Notes under the pieces: model-generated
The model's database searches: none
Told to the model about the DNA's origin: nothing
The model's input: the letters and a program-made list of their open reading frames with translations, nothing else
In this document: positions 46,701-53,586 of the stretch, in pieces
Layout: every line of letters begins with the position of its first letter
Numbering within the stretch: position 1 is the stretch's first letter
NCBI GenBank assembly: GCA_963658575.1
Contig: CAVKQB010000003.1
Span: 1-64,000 of the forward strand
Direction: 5' to 3'
DNA: 64,000 nucleotides
DNA from: W0P28-013 sp963658575
Lineage (GTDB): Bacteria; Bacteroidota; Bacteroidia; Bacteroidales; Paludibacteraceae
Position numbers and translations under genes: made by a program

Positions 46701-47642
46701 AATACCTATGTGGCGCCCGAAATCGAAGGCACATTGCTCGCTTCGAACGAAGAACGCACCGTGTCGCTCGTACACGGCTGGAACGTGCTGCCGTATCTGC
46801 AAACGACCAATCTGTCGCTCACCGATGCGCTGGCCGATTATGTCGAAAAGGCCTCGGTTGGCGATATCGTCAAGAGCAAAGACCGCTTTGCCGTCTATTC
46901 GTCGGCGCACCGCTGGGAGGGCAATCTCACCTACATGCAGCCGGGCATGGGCTATATGCTCAATCGCCGCGACACAAAGCATTGCACGCTCACCTATTTC
47001 AACTATGGCACACAGTCGGTGGCATCGGTCGAATCGCTCGCTCGTTCTGCATCGCATATCGACGAAGAACCGCTGCTCTTTGTCAATCGCGCTAGCAGCA
47101 ATATGTCGGTCATCGCTGTGGTTGAGGCTCCGGCTACGTTGCAATCGTTCGACAATGTAACGCTTGCTGCTTATGTCGGCGACGAATTGGCTGGGCGTGT
47201 GGCTCCGCAAACGACCGATTCCGTGCCGCTGTTCTTCCTCACCGTTGGTGCCGAACAGAATGGTGCCGTGCGCTTTGCGCTCGAACAGAATGGCGAGACG
47301 GTGGCATACAGTGCGCCGATGTTTGCCTACACTGCCGATGGCGTGGCTGGCTCGCTCGACGCTCCGCTGGTCATCTCGTTTGCGCGCGTGGCTGTCGAAG
47401 CCTATCCGTTGCCATTCGTCGACCATGTGTCGATTTCGCTCACCACGCCCGAAGCCGAAGGAACGGCCGACATTCGCATCTACGATGCGACGGGTCGCCT
47501 GCTCACACACGCCTCCGAATCGGTCGACGGACACCTCCTGCTCTATCGCTGGGACGAGGCCGCCACTGTGCCGGCGGGCGTTTATACGGCATCGGTGCGC
47601 TACCGCAACGAAATTTACAATGTCAAACTGATTAAACAATAA
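37776..47642 (+). CDS. Giant T9SS-secreted LamG/BACON multidomain protein
   Basis: 3288 residues from ATG 37776 (MKRRILFAMAVLLMATSVWA signal peptide); an in-frame TTG at 37749 is less likely. In order: an N-terminal beta-rich part; a carboxypeptidase-regulatory-like segment near 630; a LamG-like domain (about 683-830, ending with LDEFRMWNRALTDKEI); more regulatory-like folds (about 880-1020); an unrecognised middle of ~1100 residues; two LamG-like domains (about 2170-2335 and 2360-2540); an SbsA-type Ig domain (about 2550-2675); a BACON-like domain (about 2690-2770, LPSWLTATPSSGTLEAQESQ); a module with DIVAAFIDNRCVGKA; two GWNWVSFYL/GWNVLPYL repeats (about 2900-3075); a second such module (about 3120-3200); and a T9SS sorting domain. 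A surface adhesin or glycan binder is inferred; no catalytic motif is seen. Confidence 0.85.
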   Translation: MKRRILFAMAVLLMATSVWADNTWFEEARNFSSYSLGSGKVHVKVLVFASGTFQNHWAISPSKVVAVIDGESAERTVLEFQGDNDRNTDNDYKGWAKVKVCEGKVIITNPSDQARKDTLTVENPNWDNYLSRTGQSDRPAYLEFDWYPSADFDGKNYEVKAHVRDTRKTGAYWDRTWSLGKYSSSSLQSPLLYDAVFYSVSGSGERAFGNVLVPYVVYQTTDKYRIAIDGAAVGSWVSSNSRSGSMLVGTTDTIQHSLVATFNVQRESGDYVEIKSNSIYIPAFHRIYDFGVSDYVGSDGKTDARYTKLKWTIKKPWAEDILSTDMFQIQRSYNSSFSDVETLTMIALTRGQGLYEYVDSTKAAFVNQEDAQRPIYYRVLRASTANWGYSGHDWVAVDSIRKTAKLIAIDESGCSYEKADDFASTHNVNIIIRTQKTTEYEFWDEAAQFELKRMVTTNGRTDTIMRIVPASEFKRQADGSYLANYVVKAEVACAEYKYTIRINDSSCSLKTTDTSEHAISGPSLYFTEAASISSFQASKGYYPDYVFLRWGQDSGVSDMFKILRRDLANEQADWSELATLTSENYYQDKTAAAGHYYAYRLICLYTCNNTTYRDSTETYGWLSNVGSVAGRITYPNGTGNANVVVEAVGKGGTIQRGYLYRQAVSSDDYATDTQVQWSGSRTYQALVKAPDPKGNYLNSPLFSSYRHNDASTDDGVALMINDSRLVFKYGTVTLKDTEDFPDNQWVSAAVVCDATKDSIVLYRNGRRVAAEKMGGVQVVSSANIHFLSGTILAGLDEFRMWNRALTDKEIENTAHTYLSGKESGLQVYYSFDNVAKLPKEQATDSIYYVSNQAQLTKNDIQRNDLKVGEILTAGAPDATMLNYKSITDESGNYIIGGIPFAGGATYDITPTSEHGIFTYNGTSASSAAISIDERRPEATGIDFVNTAAVRFTGRVLYELSTIPVKGAHFKVSGVLATDASGALVETDASGNFDFEVPKAPISVQVVLDGHTFLNDGFFVIGDSTIFTLTSNTDGLRMWDTTKARLVGRVAGGNVQGLKPLGASLSKNNLGDSILIVLELEGDNVAQIVYDSQDKAREQIDTIVPHAVKGNSTAVSYQRKRILIHPDNKTGEFFVDLFPVKYKLTQLTAQGYSTLTNGSSGMPVIDLTKKLERKTLYVDSIPVAYNDTFRYIYHSPVTVSLQQEQYGMTLGYLGVEKVQLTDFGSEAHTITVATLNDNGEYDYLFGKPIFTEGDYMMRVSAHEDYYYNANRSLGSHEQVMLHGGGVRIYNGMHSESEVITGTLDQNGEMQTILRADYPTHTRLGDDATRSIQVSVEYQGEYIQSDPINVFVFADRTDGVNSVGVTPLGIKLYDILRDPPGSGSYSSLSSGATYSKSDNWVFSVEAGLKLNFSYGSSYSGIVGVVAGDVLTGQIFETSSVYPFSIPITFNGEFTWSYDYSYTTTDQITTGSDVYHVGTNADVYIGSATNLYHTIGHGMAVIDSAYYAAMEPQLDKGTMKLVASSRDANGKLYYLVVAQKMFFSFAKGMDFAYTQEHILTSIVPTLLTERNSQILMVDSLTAQQQANTLKKRVYYSKVPADDANFGVSRAYYGYADPENSATVIRTDTIQVYNNSITQWCNLIGVNEREKVLATNLSSNLYKSHSVSGGNPVTHSETVSYSRATTDRFAPPGGITSSITSQLVKTLTSTAARQVVQLMTTHDSRGDEGALEVDAQGAGAKWTVGISPVADFDFKNTQGSSESHTRTYSYTLSPDAFGYMDVGVYRLTDTISSFNADASDNRAYDETHTCSSFVFKTISGASRCPYEEADSTIFYAPGTPLNNATLAIEKPRITASRREMSDVPADQTAIFNLKLSNDQASDIGLAAASSLPFDISVPPESNPNGLKLYIDGMPITAEGRTIKLPHGTTVNKILEVSRGQGYDFEDVKIRLTSQCNILEYDEVSISVHFVPAATPLNLTVPHDKWVLNTQSLSDSTGYYLPVEISGFDIHSDGFDHIELQYKQLNQSDVDWVNLCSFYASDSLYQLASGTKAMINYGKIDNVRFYGERDPMEQEYDLRAVSFARYGNGFVTKSSEVMHGTKDTRCPEVFGLPTPADGVLGVTDVLSLRFSEPIAGNYLDQDVNFEVVGGTNNLDITHSTSLYFTGDSACVAESQVTRNMSNRPITIDVLLKPSEAAGRTNDMAIFAINNAKKPLVLSLTKDNELRLQVDTLVATSKPAELMQEFTRCAVTLDTTGAVRFYVGTADLTQENQPLLKSYTGKGTILVGNNHDRTMPFKGNMLEMRLWTCVQKQDELALTLNKRLTGYERELVDYYPMNEAKGSTCQDLSNGATLKLNGTSWTRPDGLSFKFDGTRGIRLSHDVLSRSSIQDLTLMFWFKTDDQTPDTAALFTTGGGYRSEPDADNKLFIGLEQGNVVLRHRGHAYAAVGAYDDKTWHHFAFAVNRVSNVASIYIDGNLASSVSADSILGMASTEMWLGECHWRMPNAQGGYSDQPLYTFSGHIDHLMLYEQALPYSSIKNYNNVAPSGKEMGLIAYLPIGVREESTFGVWEVRYSPYNARVFRDNDGNVLNKKQLLVLTPDSVATTMTDKSETAPMREALSCTNFNFSWANNNDELLINLKMLDKEINKQNVFITVRNVEDLHGNKMLNPVSWTVYVDRNQLRWGDKSVNIAVEKDESDSFEVRIVNTGGATRQYKITSLPSWLTATPSSGTLEAQESQNITFTIAEGLNVGEYTEYVYLQDDQDLYERLIINLTVKTTCPWVEKVEDLPLSMNLIGQVLITDNGKAIYDTDENDIVAAFIDNRCVGKANITYDDQQTINHVYMTIHGSEKLDESPVQMRLWRASTGTIYILDANIPLIFDHTRCYGCLGDSAVILTSSDRKVQQLTLNSGWNWVSFYLKPAYADDINHMLNMQAIWTNGDIVKNPATRVFSQYWEAENGNCTWLGSLKTFDYHDIYMFYINTYVAPEIEGTLLASNEERTVSLVHGWNVLPYLQTTNLSLTDALADYVEKASVGDIVKSKDRFAVYSSAHRWEGNLTYMQPGMGYMLNRRDTKHCTLTYFNYGTQSVASVESLARSASHIDEEPLLFVNRASSNMSVIAVVEAPATLQSFDNVTLAAYVGDELAGRVAPQTTDSVPLFFLTVGAEQNGAVRFALEQNGETVAYSAPMFAYTADGVAGSLDAPLVISFARVAVEAYPLPFVDHVSISLTTPEAEGTADIRIYDATGRLLTHASESVDGHLLLYRWDEAATVPAGVYTASVRYRNEIYNVKLIKQ

Positions 47643-47646
47643 AACT

Positions 47647-48117
47647 ATGAGACAATCTCTTTTTGGTCGGCAATTGCTGTTCGTTTCGCTCGTAATGCTG
47701 CTGCTCGTAACCTGTTTTTCGTGCAAAAAAGACAAGAACGAAGTCGATCGGCAGTACGATAGGCCTACATGGGCTATTGCCGATACAACCAATCTCGAAT
47801 ACTCGATGACGGTTACTGGCTCGCTGCCCGAATCGTTTTACGCTACGGCCGACACCCTCGACCTTGTGGCGGCCTTTTGCAACGACCAGTGCTGCGGCGT
47901 TACATCGGTGCAGTGGGTCGACGAGGAACGGCCGATGTATTTTCTCTACATAGTCAAACCGTCGCAAAGTCAACTGCAATTTGAGGTTACGCTGCGCTAT
48001 TATTCGGCGGTTACACGCCACATCTTCGTCGAGAAAAAGGCGTTCTCGTATACGCCCGACACGACTATGGGCACAATCGATGCTCCGTATGTCCCTGCAT
48101 TTTCCGAGCAAGAGTAG
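47647..48117 (+). CDS. Small lipoprotein sharing a module with the giant protein
   Basis: 156 residues starting 4 bp after the giant gene's stop. The signal peptide has a lipobox (LLVTCFSC, then KKDK), giving a mature lipoprotein. The body matches the module located twice near the giant protein's C-terminus: DLVAAFCNDQCCGV parallels DIVAAFIDNRCVGK and LAAYVGDELAGRV, and FSYTPDTTMGTIDAPYV parallels FAYTADGVAGSLDAPLV. This resemblance is read directly from the two sequences. The lipoprotein may be a membrane partner or a trimmed paralogue of the giant protein. Co-transcription is very likely. A hairpin follows at 48151. Confidence 0.85.
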   Translation: MRQSLFGRQLLFVSLVMLLLVTCFSCKKDKNEVDRQYDRPTWAIADTTNLEYSMTVTGSLPESFYATADTLDLVAAFCNDQCCGVTSVQWVDEERPMYFLYIVKPSQSQLQFEVTLRYYSAVTRHIFVEKKAFSYTPDTTMGTIDAPYVPAFSEQE

Positions 48118-48150
48118 CGCACGCTGTCCCTCGATGGGCGCAATAAGCAG

Positions 48151-48179
48151 AGCGGCTTCCGATTTTTTCGGAAGCCGCT
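48151..48179. terminator. Hairpin between convergent lipoprotein and relA genes
   Basis: Perfect 12-bp stem AGCGGCTTCCGA / TCGGAAGCCGCT with a TTTTT loop. No T-run follows directly, but the position between two convergent genes suits termination. Confidence 0.7.
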
Positions 48180-48202
48180 TCGCTTTGGGTTGTGGCGTGC
48201 CA

Positions 48203-50365
48203 TCAACTGCGGTAAACCTGTTTCACACCTTTTATCGTGCGGATTTTGCGAATGAGTTGCTCGAGTTGCCCGACCTCTTTCACCATCACGGTGATGTTGC
48301 CTTCGAAGAGCCCGTCGTGCGAATCGACCGCGATGGAGCGCATGTTCACGTTGTTTTCTTTGGTGATGACCGAGGTGATGTTGGTTACAATGCCGATGTC
48401 GTCGTGGCCGATGATGCGCAGCGTGATGGGATATTCGCCGTTGGCGTTCCGCTCGCCGCTCCAGCGCGCATTGACGATGCGGTAGCCGAATTTTTCTATC
48501 ATTTGCGGCGCATTGGGGCAGTTTTTGCGGTGTATCTTGATGCCGTTGCTGATGGTAACGAATCCGAAAATGTCGTCGCCATAGATGGGGTTGCAGCATT
48601 TGGCCAGCGTGTAATCGACGTTTTTCAGGTTGCGGTCGATGATGAGCGCGTCGCCTTGCGACGAGATGCGTTGCAGTTCGGTTTCGGCCACAAAGCCTTC
48701 GGCCGAGTGTTGCGCCGTTTCGGCGTTTTCGTCGGGTTCGGTCAGCCGGTCGCGCAGGGTTAGCACGTTCACTTTGCCATTGTGTATGGCCACATAGAAA
48801 TCGGTGAGCGTTTTGTAGCCCATCTTTTTCGATAGGCGTGTGATGTCGCCGTCGTGTGCCTCGATTTTCCAGTTTTTGAGCCGGCGTTGCAGTATTTCGC
48901 GCCCGTCGTCGGCCTCTTTATGCTCGATTTCTTTGACGCACTGCTTGATTTTTGCGCGCGCTTTCGACGTTACCACATGGTTGAGCCACTCCAATTTGGG
49001 CGTTTGGTTGGGCGATGTCAGCACCGAAATCTGGTCGCCGTTTTGCAGCACATATTTGAACGAAACGTGCTTGTCGTTCACCACTGCGCCCATGCAGTGC
49101 GCCCCGATGCTGGTGTGAATCGAGAAGGCAAAATCGAGTACGGTGGCACCTTTGGGCAGGTTGTGCAGGTCGCCTTTGGGGGTGAAAACGAACACGTCGT
49201 CGTCGTAGAGTTGCATCTTGAACTCGCTGATGACTTCGCTGTCGGTGGCATCGGGCGAACTTTCGAGCACTTCGCGCAGGTTTTTGAGCCATTCGTCCAT
49301 CTTGCTCGAATCGCTTTTGATGCCTTTGTATTTCCAATGCGCCGCCACGCCCTTTTCGGCCACTTCGTCCATGCGTTTGGTGCGTATCTGCACTTCCACC
49401 CATTTGCCTTCGGGCCCCATCACCGTAACGTGCAGACTTTCGTAGCCGTTGGGTTTCGGTGCCGAAATCCAGTCGCGCAGACGGTTGGTGTTGTACGAGT
49501 ACATGTTTGTAACCACCGAAAAGGCTTGCCAGCAGGCGGCTTTTTCGCGCTCTTCGGGGCAATCGATGATTATGCGAATGGCAAACAGGTCGTACACCTT
49601 TTCGAACGGCACCTGCTGCTTGCGCATCTTGTTCCAAATGCTGTGAATCGATTTGGTGCGCCCTTTGATGCTGAATGTCAGGCCTTGCGCTTCGAGCTCG
49701 CGGCGCACTGGCTCGATGAAACGTGCAATGTAGGCGTCGCGCGAGCGTTTGGTCTCGTTCAGTTTGTGGGCGATGTCCTTGTAGATGTCGTACGATGTGT
49801 ATTTGAGCGACAGGTCTTCGAGTTCTGTCTTGATGGCATACAAGCCCATGCGGTGCGCCAACGGCGCGTAGAGGTACGACACTTCGCGGGCAATCTTCTG
49901 CTGCTCGTCGGGCGCATAACGGTCGAGGTGGCGCATGGTGGCGAGCCGCTCCACAATCATTATCATGATGACGCGCACATCTTCGGCAAACGAGATGAGC
50001 AGTTTGCGGAAATTCTCGGTTTCGATGGCTACATTGCGCTCGTACAGGCTGTAGGCTTTTTGCAGCCCGCGCACGATGGTGGCCACCGATTTGCCCTGTT
50101 TCTGCTCTATCTGGTCGATGGTGGTAGCCCCACACTGCACCAGCGCATAGAGTATTACTGCGCTGATGCCGTGGTGACCGAGTGATATTTCGCTGTGTGC
50201 CAAAAGTGCCGTTTGCAGGCTACGTTCGAGCCGTTCGGGAGCGAGTCGCCCGCTCCGCAAGGCCGCTACTACATCGTTGCGCAACGCGCGCCAATCGGCT
50301 GGCGTGTAAGCCTCGCGCAATTGGGCGACGGCCTGCGCATAGCACTCTTTCAACAGCGTATCCAT
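48203..50365 (-). CDS. relA: RelA-type (p)ppGpp synthetase with a degenerate hydrolase domain
   Basis: 720 residues with RSH domain order: N-terminal HD region (about 50-190), synthetase (about 230-350), TGS (about 400-460), helical and C-terminal ACT (about 640-720). The synthetase looks intact (LFAIRIIIDCPEE, APKPNGYESLHVTVMGPEGK, EVQIRTKRMDEVAEKGVAAH). The hydrolase motif, normally LLHDVVEDT, reads ILYALVQCGATT, so the metal-binding HD pair is missing. I therefore infer synthetase-only RelA rather than a bifunctional SpoT. It makes the alarmone (p)ppGpp on starved ribosomes. It is the last gene of a minus-strand series, 7 bp after the M6 protease gene. Confidence 0.9.
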   Translation of the reverse strand: MDTLLKECYAQAVAQLREAYTPADWRALRNDVVAALRSGRLAPERLERSLQTALLAHSEISLGHHGISAVILYALVQCGATTIDQIEQKQGKSVATIVRGLQKAYSLYERNVAIETENFRKLLISFAEDVRVIMIMIVERLATMRHLDRYAPDEQQKIAREVSYLYAPLAHRMGLYAIKTELEDLSLKYTSYDIYKDIAHKLNETKRSRDAYIARFIEPVRRELEAQGLTFSIKGRTKSIHSIWNKMRKQQVPFEKVYDLFAIRIIIDCPEEREKAACWQAFSVVTNMYSYNTNRLRDWISAPKPNGYESLHVTVMGPEGKWVEVQIRTKRMDEVAEKGVAAHWKYKGIKSDSSKMDEWLKNLREVLESSPDATDSEVISEFKMQLYDDDVFVFTPKGDLHNLPKGATVLDFAFSIHTSIGAHCMGAVVNDKHVSFKYVLQNGDQISVLTSPNQTPKLEWLNHVVTSKARAKIKQCVKEIEHKEADDGREILQRRLKNWKIEAHDGDITRLSKKMGYKTLTDFYVAIHNGKVNVLTLRDRLTEPDENAETAQHSAEGFVAETELQRISSQGDALIIDRNLKNVDYTLAKCCNPIYGDDIFGFVTISNGIKIHRKNCPNAPQMIEKFGYRIVNARWSGERNANGEYPITLRIIGHDDIGIVTNITSVITKENNVNMRSIAVDSHDGLFEGNITVMVKEVGQLEQLIRKIRTIKGVKQVYRS

Positions 50366-50372
50366 AGGTGTT

Positions 50373-53225
50373 TTATCTTATTGCTTTCAGAATGGTTGTC
50401 TGCCCATGCACCGTTACCCGAATCAGATAAAGACCCGAACGCAAGGCGTAGGTCTGCTCGCTTGCCAATGCCTTTTGGTCGATGAGCAAACGCCCTGTTG
50501 CATCGAAAATGCGCACGTGCGCTCCGTCGGGCAGGCAGAGCAACTGCAAGCCGTCCGTTGCCGAAAGGGCACGCACTTGTAAGCCTTGTTGCGCCTCGGT
50601 AATGCCAGTGGGCGACTGCACATATTTCTTGTGGCTCACATAAACCGCATTGATAATTTCATCTTTATTGTTGTACAACTTGTACGTTTCGGCAAGCACG
50701 GTCAGCGTGTCTTTCTCCTCCACATTCAGCGATGCGAACTGCCGTTCTTTCAAATCGGCGGTGAGCAGGCCGTACACATATATCTTGCCCGAAGCGTCGG
50801 TTAGGTAGAAGTTGCCGTAGGTGGCTTCGTTGATGTCCGAAACCACGCCCGTCAGGTAGCATTCGCCGCCTTTGTTTTTGATAAATTCGGCGATAGTCCA
50901 TGTCGGAATGATTTTGGTGGCCACTACTACTATGTACAGGGCTTCCGTTACATTTTCCACGGTCAGCACATTGTTTTCGAAGGTGAAATCTTCGACGAAG
51001 TCAGAGCCCATTGTGATCAGAATGTCGTCGGCGGTTACGGTATAGCCAGCGGCTGGCGTGATGGTCGTAACAAACGCGGTGCCGCTATCGACACAAGTTG
51101 CCGTGTTCGACGAGGTGCAGTTCTCGCCATCGAACGTAACGGCCGGTTTGTCTTCGGTATAGACGACTATCGACACGTCGTCGGTCAGTTGCGCCGGCTC
51201 AATGGTGATGGTCAGCACGCCGTCTTCGATGGTGTACACGTTCTTCAGTTCTTTGTCGCCCACTTTGATTTCGATAGCCGTCTCTTCCGAGAGCGTTTCG
51301 TAGCATTCGGCAGCCGCGAGTGTTATGGTGAGCGTTTGCGTAGCGTCGATGTATTGACTTGTGCTAACGCCACTCGTGATGACCACGCCTTCGAGGTCGT
51401 CGTAGCGCAAAACAACTTGCCCCTCAACGACTTTCTTGGTCGCAGTGGCGTATATTTGCAAATCGGCCGTAACGTTCGGAATGGTCAGCACGCCATCGGC
51501 AAACGTGTAGCCCGTGCCAGCGTCCAGATCATTTTCGCCCATCATTATCATGAAATGGTCTTCGTCGGCCGCGAGTTCGTAGCCCAATTCGGCCTCCAAT
51601 GTGGCGGTGTAGGTTTCGCCGCTCAAGACACATTCGGTGGAATCGATCAATGTGCAGTGCTCGCGTATAAATTCGGTGCAGCGGTAGTCGCACGTCGGGC
51701 CGCCCATGAATTTGAACGTGATCACTCCGTCGTCGCTTTCGGCAATGTCGGTCAGGTCGTAATTGCCCACCGGCGTGTAGGAGGTAACTTTCTTCGAGCC
51801 AGGGAAGGTGTCGTCCTCGTCGCCGCACTTCTTGCCGCTATAGGCTTCCTGAATGTCGTATAGCATTGGCGTGCCGTTGTTGGGTTCGTTGTAGTCCCAA
51901 GCGTCTTGGTCGTAGGTAACTTTTGTTACCAACATGCCGTGCCCGGGCAGGTATTTGTCCCAGCCTGTCTGCTGGCGGTTTTCGAAGTAAAAGACCTCGT
52001 CCGACGATGTAGCCGACAGGGTGCCTGTGGTTACAGCGCGGTAGGTGGCTCCGTCGGCGGGCAGCGTAACGGCACTTGGCGTATTCATGATGGTTGGCGT
52101 TGCCCAGCCGAAGTAGAATTTGTCGTGCGCCGAATAGTTGGGCGGCGTTTTGCTGTCGTTGTTGTACGAGCCTTGGTCCATCAGCGACCATTCGCCTGGC
52201 GTGGCGTAATTGTCGTAATTGGTGCCATAGTCGGTGTCGTAGTAGTCGGGCAGGCCAAGCACATGGCTGAACTCGTGGCAAAAAGCGCCGATGCCGCAGC
52301 GTTTGAGCGATTGTCCGTCCAATTCGCCACTGCAAGCGTAGTTGTTTATTTTTTTGCCGTTGTATGTTGGCAAAGTCTTAATGCCTGCATCGCTCAACGA
52401 CCAACTGTGCGGCCACACGGCTTCATCTACGTCGCTGTCGGCTTCGCCCACGCCTGCATACAGAATGTAGACGAAATCCACATAGCCGTCGTTGTCGTTA
52501 TCGTATTTCGAAAAATCGATGTTATTTTGTTCGGCGGCTATCGAGCAGGCATGTACCACCATGTATTCTGCGCGCACGTCGTTCTCTTTGCCGCTCTTGG
52601 CTCCGTAGTAAGCCCTTGTGTTTGGCAGGGTGATAGGCCCAACCACATCGAACTGTGGCTGGTATTTCCCGCTCGATTGGTCGATGAAATACTTGCGCGC
52701 CGAGCCTGTCGCTCCATCATAGTTGTAGTTGTCGCCATTGAGCATTTCGTTCATGGCCTCTTGCGTGTTGTCGCTCTGAAATTCGACGTCGGTGTAATTG
52801 ACCAGAATCAGCAAACCTTTTGTCGCCAAATTTATCCTTCCGACCTTGGCTGGCTGCTGCGAGCGTGCAGCGCGCGCCATGCTGCGCATAGTTTTCTGCA
52901 TCTCTGCCTGAATGGGCGCATTCGACAGCCGTGCCAAAAGTTTTTGGTCGGCACTGCTGCGTTGGCTGGCGGGTTTCGCCGCAACGCCAAGACTGCGTAT
53001 GTTTTGGCCGTCGAATTCGGCGTATTCGTACACGCCATCGATGTTTTTTGTCAGCAGATAGCCGTCGTCGGTGGTGGTGTAGTGAAAGCGTTCGTCGCCG
53101 TGCTTGCTGATGTTCAGCGTTGTGCCGTCGGGCTGCTTCACGGTCATGATGCCGCGTTTGGCGGGCACAGCCAATAGTGCCGATGCCATAAGCAGTGCGC
53201 CACTGAGGAAAATAATTTTTTTCAT
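50373..53225 (-). CDS. M6-family secreted metalloprotease with T9SS sorting domain
   Basis: 950 residues from ATG 53225 (MKKIIFLSGALLMASALLAV signal peptide). A propeptide-like region (about 22-75, MTVKQPDGTTLNISKHGDE) precedes the M6/InhA-like catalytic domain, with zinc ligands in CHEFSHVLGLPDYYD (H317, catalytic E318, H321, D327). Then come beta-repeat modules (about 560-790), an OB-fold-like domain (about 800-890, YLTGVVSDINEATYGNFYLT) and a T9SS type A C-terminus (LRSGLYLIRVTVHGQTTILK). It should be secreted and degrade proteins or peptides outside the cell. It lies 11 bp after the small propeptide-like gene and just before relA. Confidence 0.9.
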   Translation of the reverse strand: MKKIIFLSGALLMASALLAVPAKRGIMTVKQPDGTTLNISKHGDERFHYTTTDDGYLLTKNIDGVYEYAEFDGQNIRSLGVAAKPASQRSSADQKLLARLSNAPIQAEMQKTMRSMARAARSQQPAKVGRINLATKGLLILVNYTDVEFQSDNTQEAMNEMLNGDNYNYDGATGSARKYFIDQSSGKYQPQFDVVGPITLPNTRAYYGAKSGKENDVRAEYMVVHACSIAAEQNNIDFSKYDNDNDGYVDFVYILYAGVGEADSDVDEAVWPHSWSLSDAGIKTLPTYNGKKINNYACSGELDGQSLKRCGIGAFCHEFSHVLGLPDYYDTDYGTNYDNYATPGEWSLMDQGSYNNDSKTPPNYSAHDKFYFGWATPTIMNTPSAVTLPADGATYRAVTTGTLSATSSDEVFYFENRQQTGWDKYLPGHGMLVTKVTYDQDAWDYNEPNNGTPMLYDIQEAYSGKKCGDEDDTFPGSKKVTSYTPVGNYDLTDIAESDDGVITFKFMGGPTCDYRCTEFIREHCTLIDSTECVLSGETYTATLEAELGYELAADEDHFMIMMGENDLDAGTGYTFADGVLTIPNVTADLQIYATATKKVVEGQVVLRYDDLEGVVITSGVSTSQYIDATQTLTITLAAAECYETLSEETAIEIKVGDKELKNVYTIEDGVLTITIEPAQLTDDVSIVVYTEDKPAVTFDGENCTSSNTATCVDSGTAFVTTITPAAGYTVTADDILITMGSDFVEDFTFENNVLTVENVTEALYIVVVATKIIPTWTIAEFIKNKGGECYLTGVVSDINEATYGNFYLTDASGKIYVYGLLTADLKERQFASLNVEEKDTLTVLAETYKLYNNKDEIINAVYVSHKKYVQSPTGITEAQQGLQVRALSATDGLQLLCLPDGAHVRIFDATGRLLIDQKALASEQTYALRSGLYLIRVTVHGQTTILKAIR

Positions 53226-53236
53226 GGTGTGTTTGG

Positions 53237-53584
53237 TTATAGATTTTTTTGGTGTTTTATGCCGTGTTTTTTCAGATAGCGTTCGTCGCATTTTGTGCGG
53301 TTTTCGGGGTTGCGGGCTACGCGGCGGCCGACCGTCTGCACGCCACGCTTTTCTATCGTGTAGCAGTAGTAGCCAGCATCGTTTTTGGCTATTGCATAGC
53401 CATCGACGGTTGTTGCCCAGTGTTTCCACTCGTCGCCTCTAAGCCGAATGGTGAGCGTGTCGCCATCGGGTTGCACCACATCGATGGGGTAGGGGGCGGC
53501 TGGCACGCGCGCTGGTGCTTTTTGCGCATACGCCAGCGGTGCCAATGCGCACACACATAAGATTATCCACACAAAACGTTTCAT
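53237..53584 (-). CDS. Secreted stand-alone M6 propeptide-like protein
   Basis: 115 residues from ATG 53584; an ATG at 53590 overlaps the rmuC stop (ATGA) and would add two residues. Signal peptide MKRFVWIILCVCALAPLAYA. The mature part (VVQPDGDTLTIRLRGDEWKH, TTVDGYAIAKNDAGYYCY) matches the N-terminal region of the M6 protease encoded next (VKQPDGTTLNISKHGDERFH, TTDDGYLLTKNIDGVYEY). After that it ends at KKHGIKHQKNL, with no catalytic domain. It is either a relic of a second M6 protease or a free propeptide that could act as chaperone or inhibitor. The close spacing favours an expressed gene. Confidence 0.8.
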   Translation of the reverse strand: MKRFVWIILCVCALAPLAYAQKAPARVPAAPYPIDVVQPDGDTLTIRLRGDEWKHWATTVDGYAIAKNDAGYYCYTIEKRGVQTVGRRVARNPENRTKCDERYLKKHGIKHQKNL

Positions 53585-53586
53585 AG

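Noticed and set aside
45339..47792. An 817-codon minus-strand frame, and other long frames opposite the giant gene
   Set aside because: Codon-bias shadows; the sequences are rich in His, Arg and Val with no domain signal.
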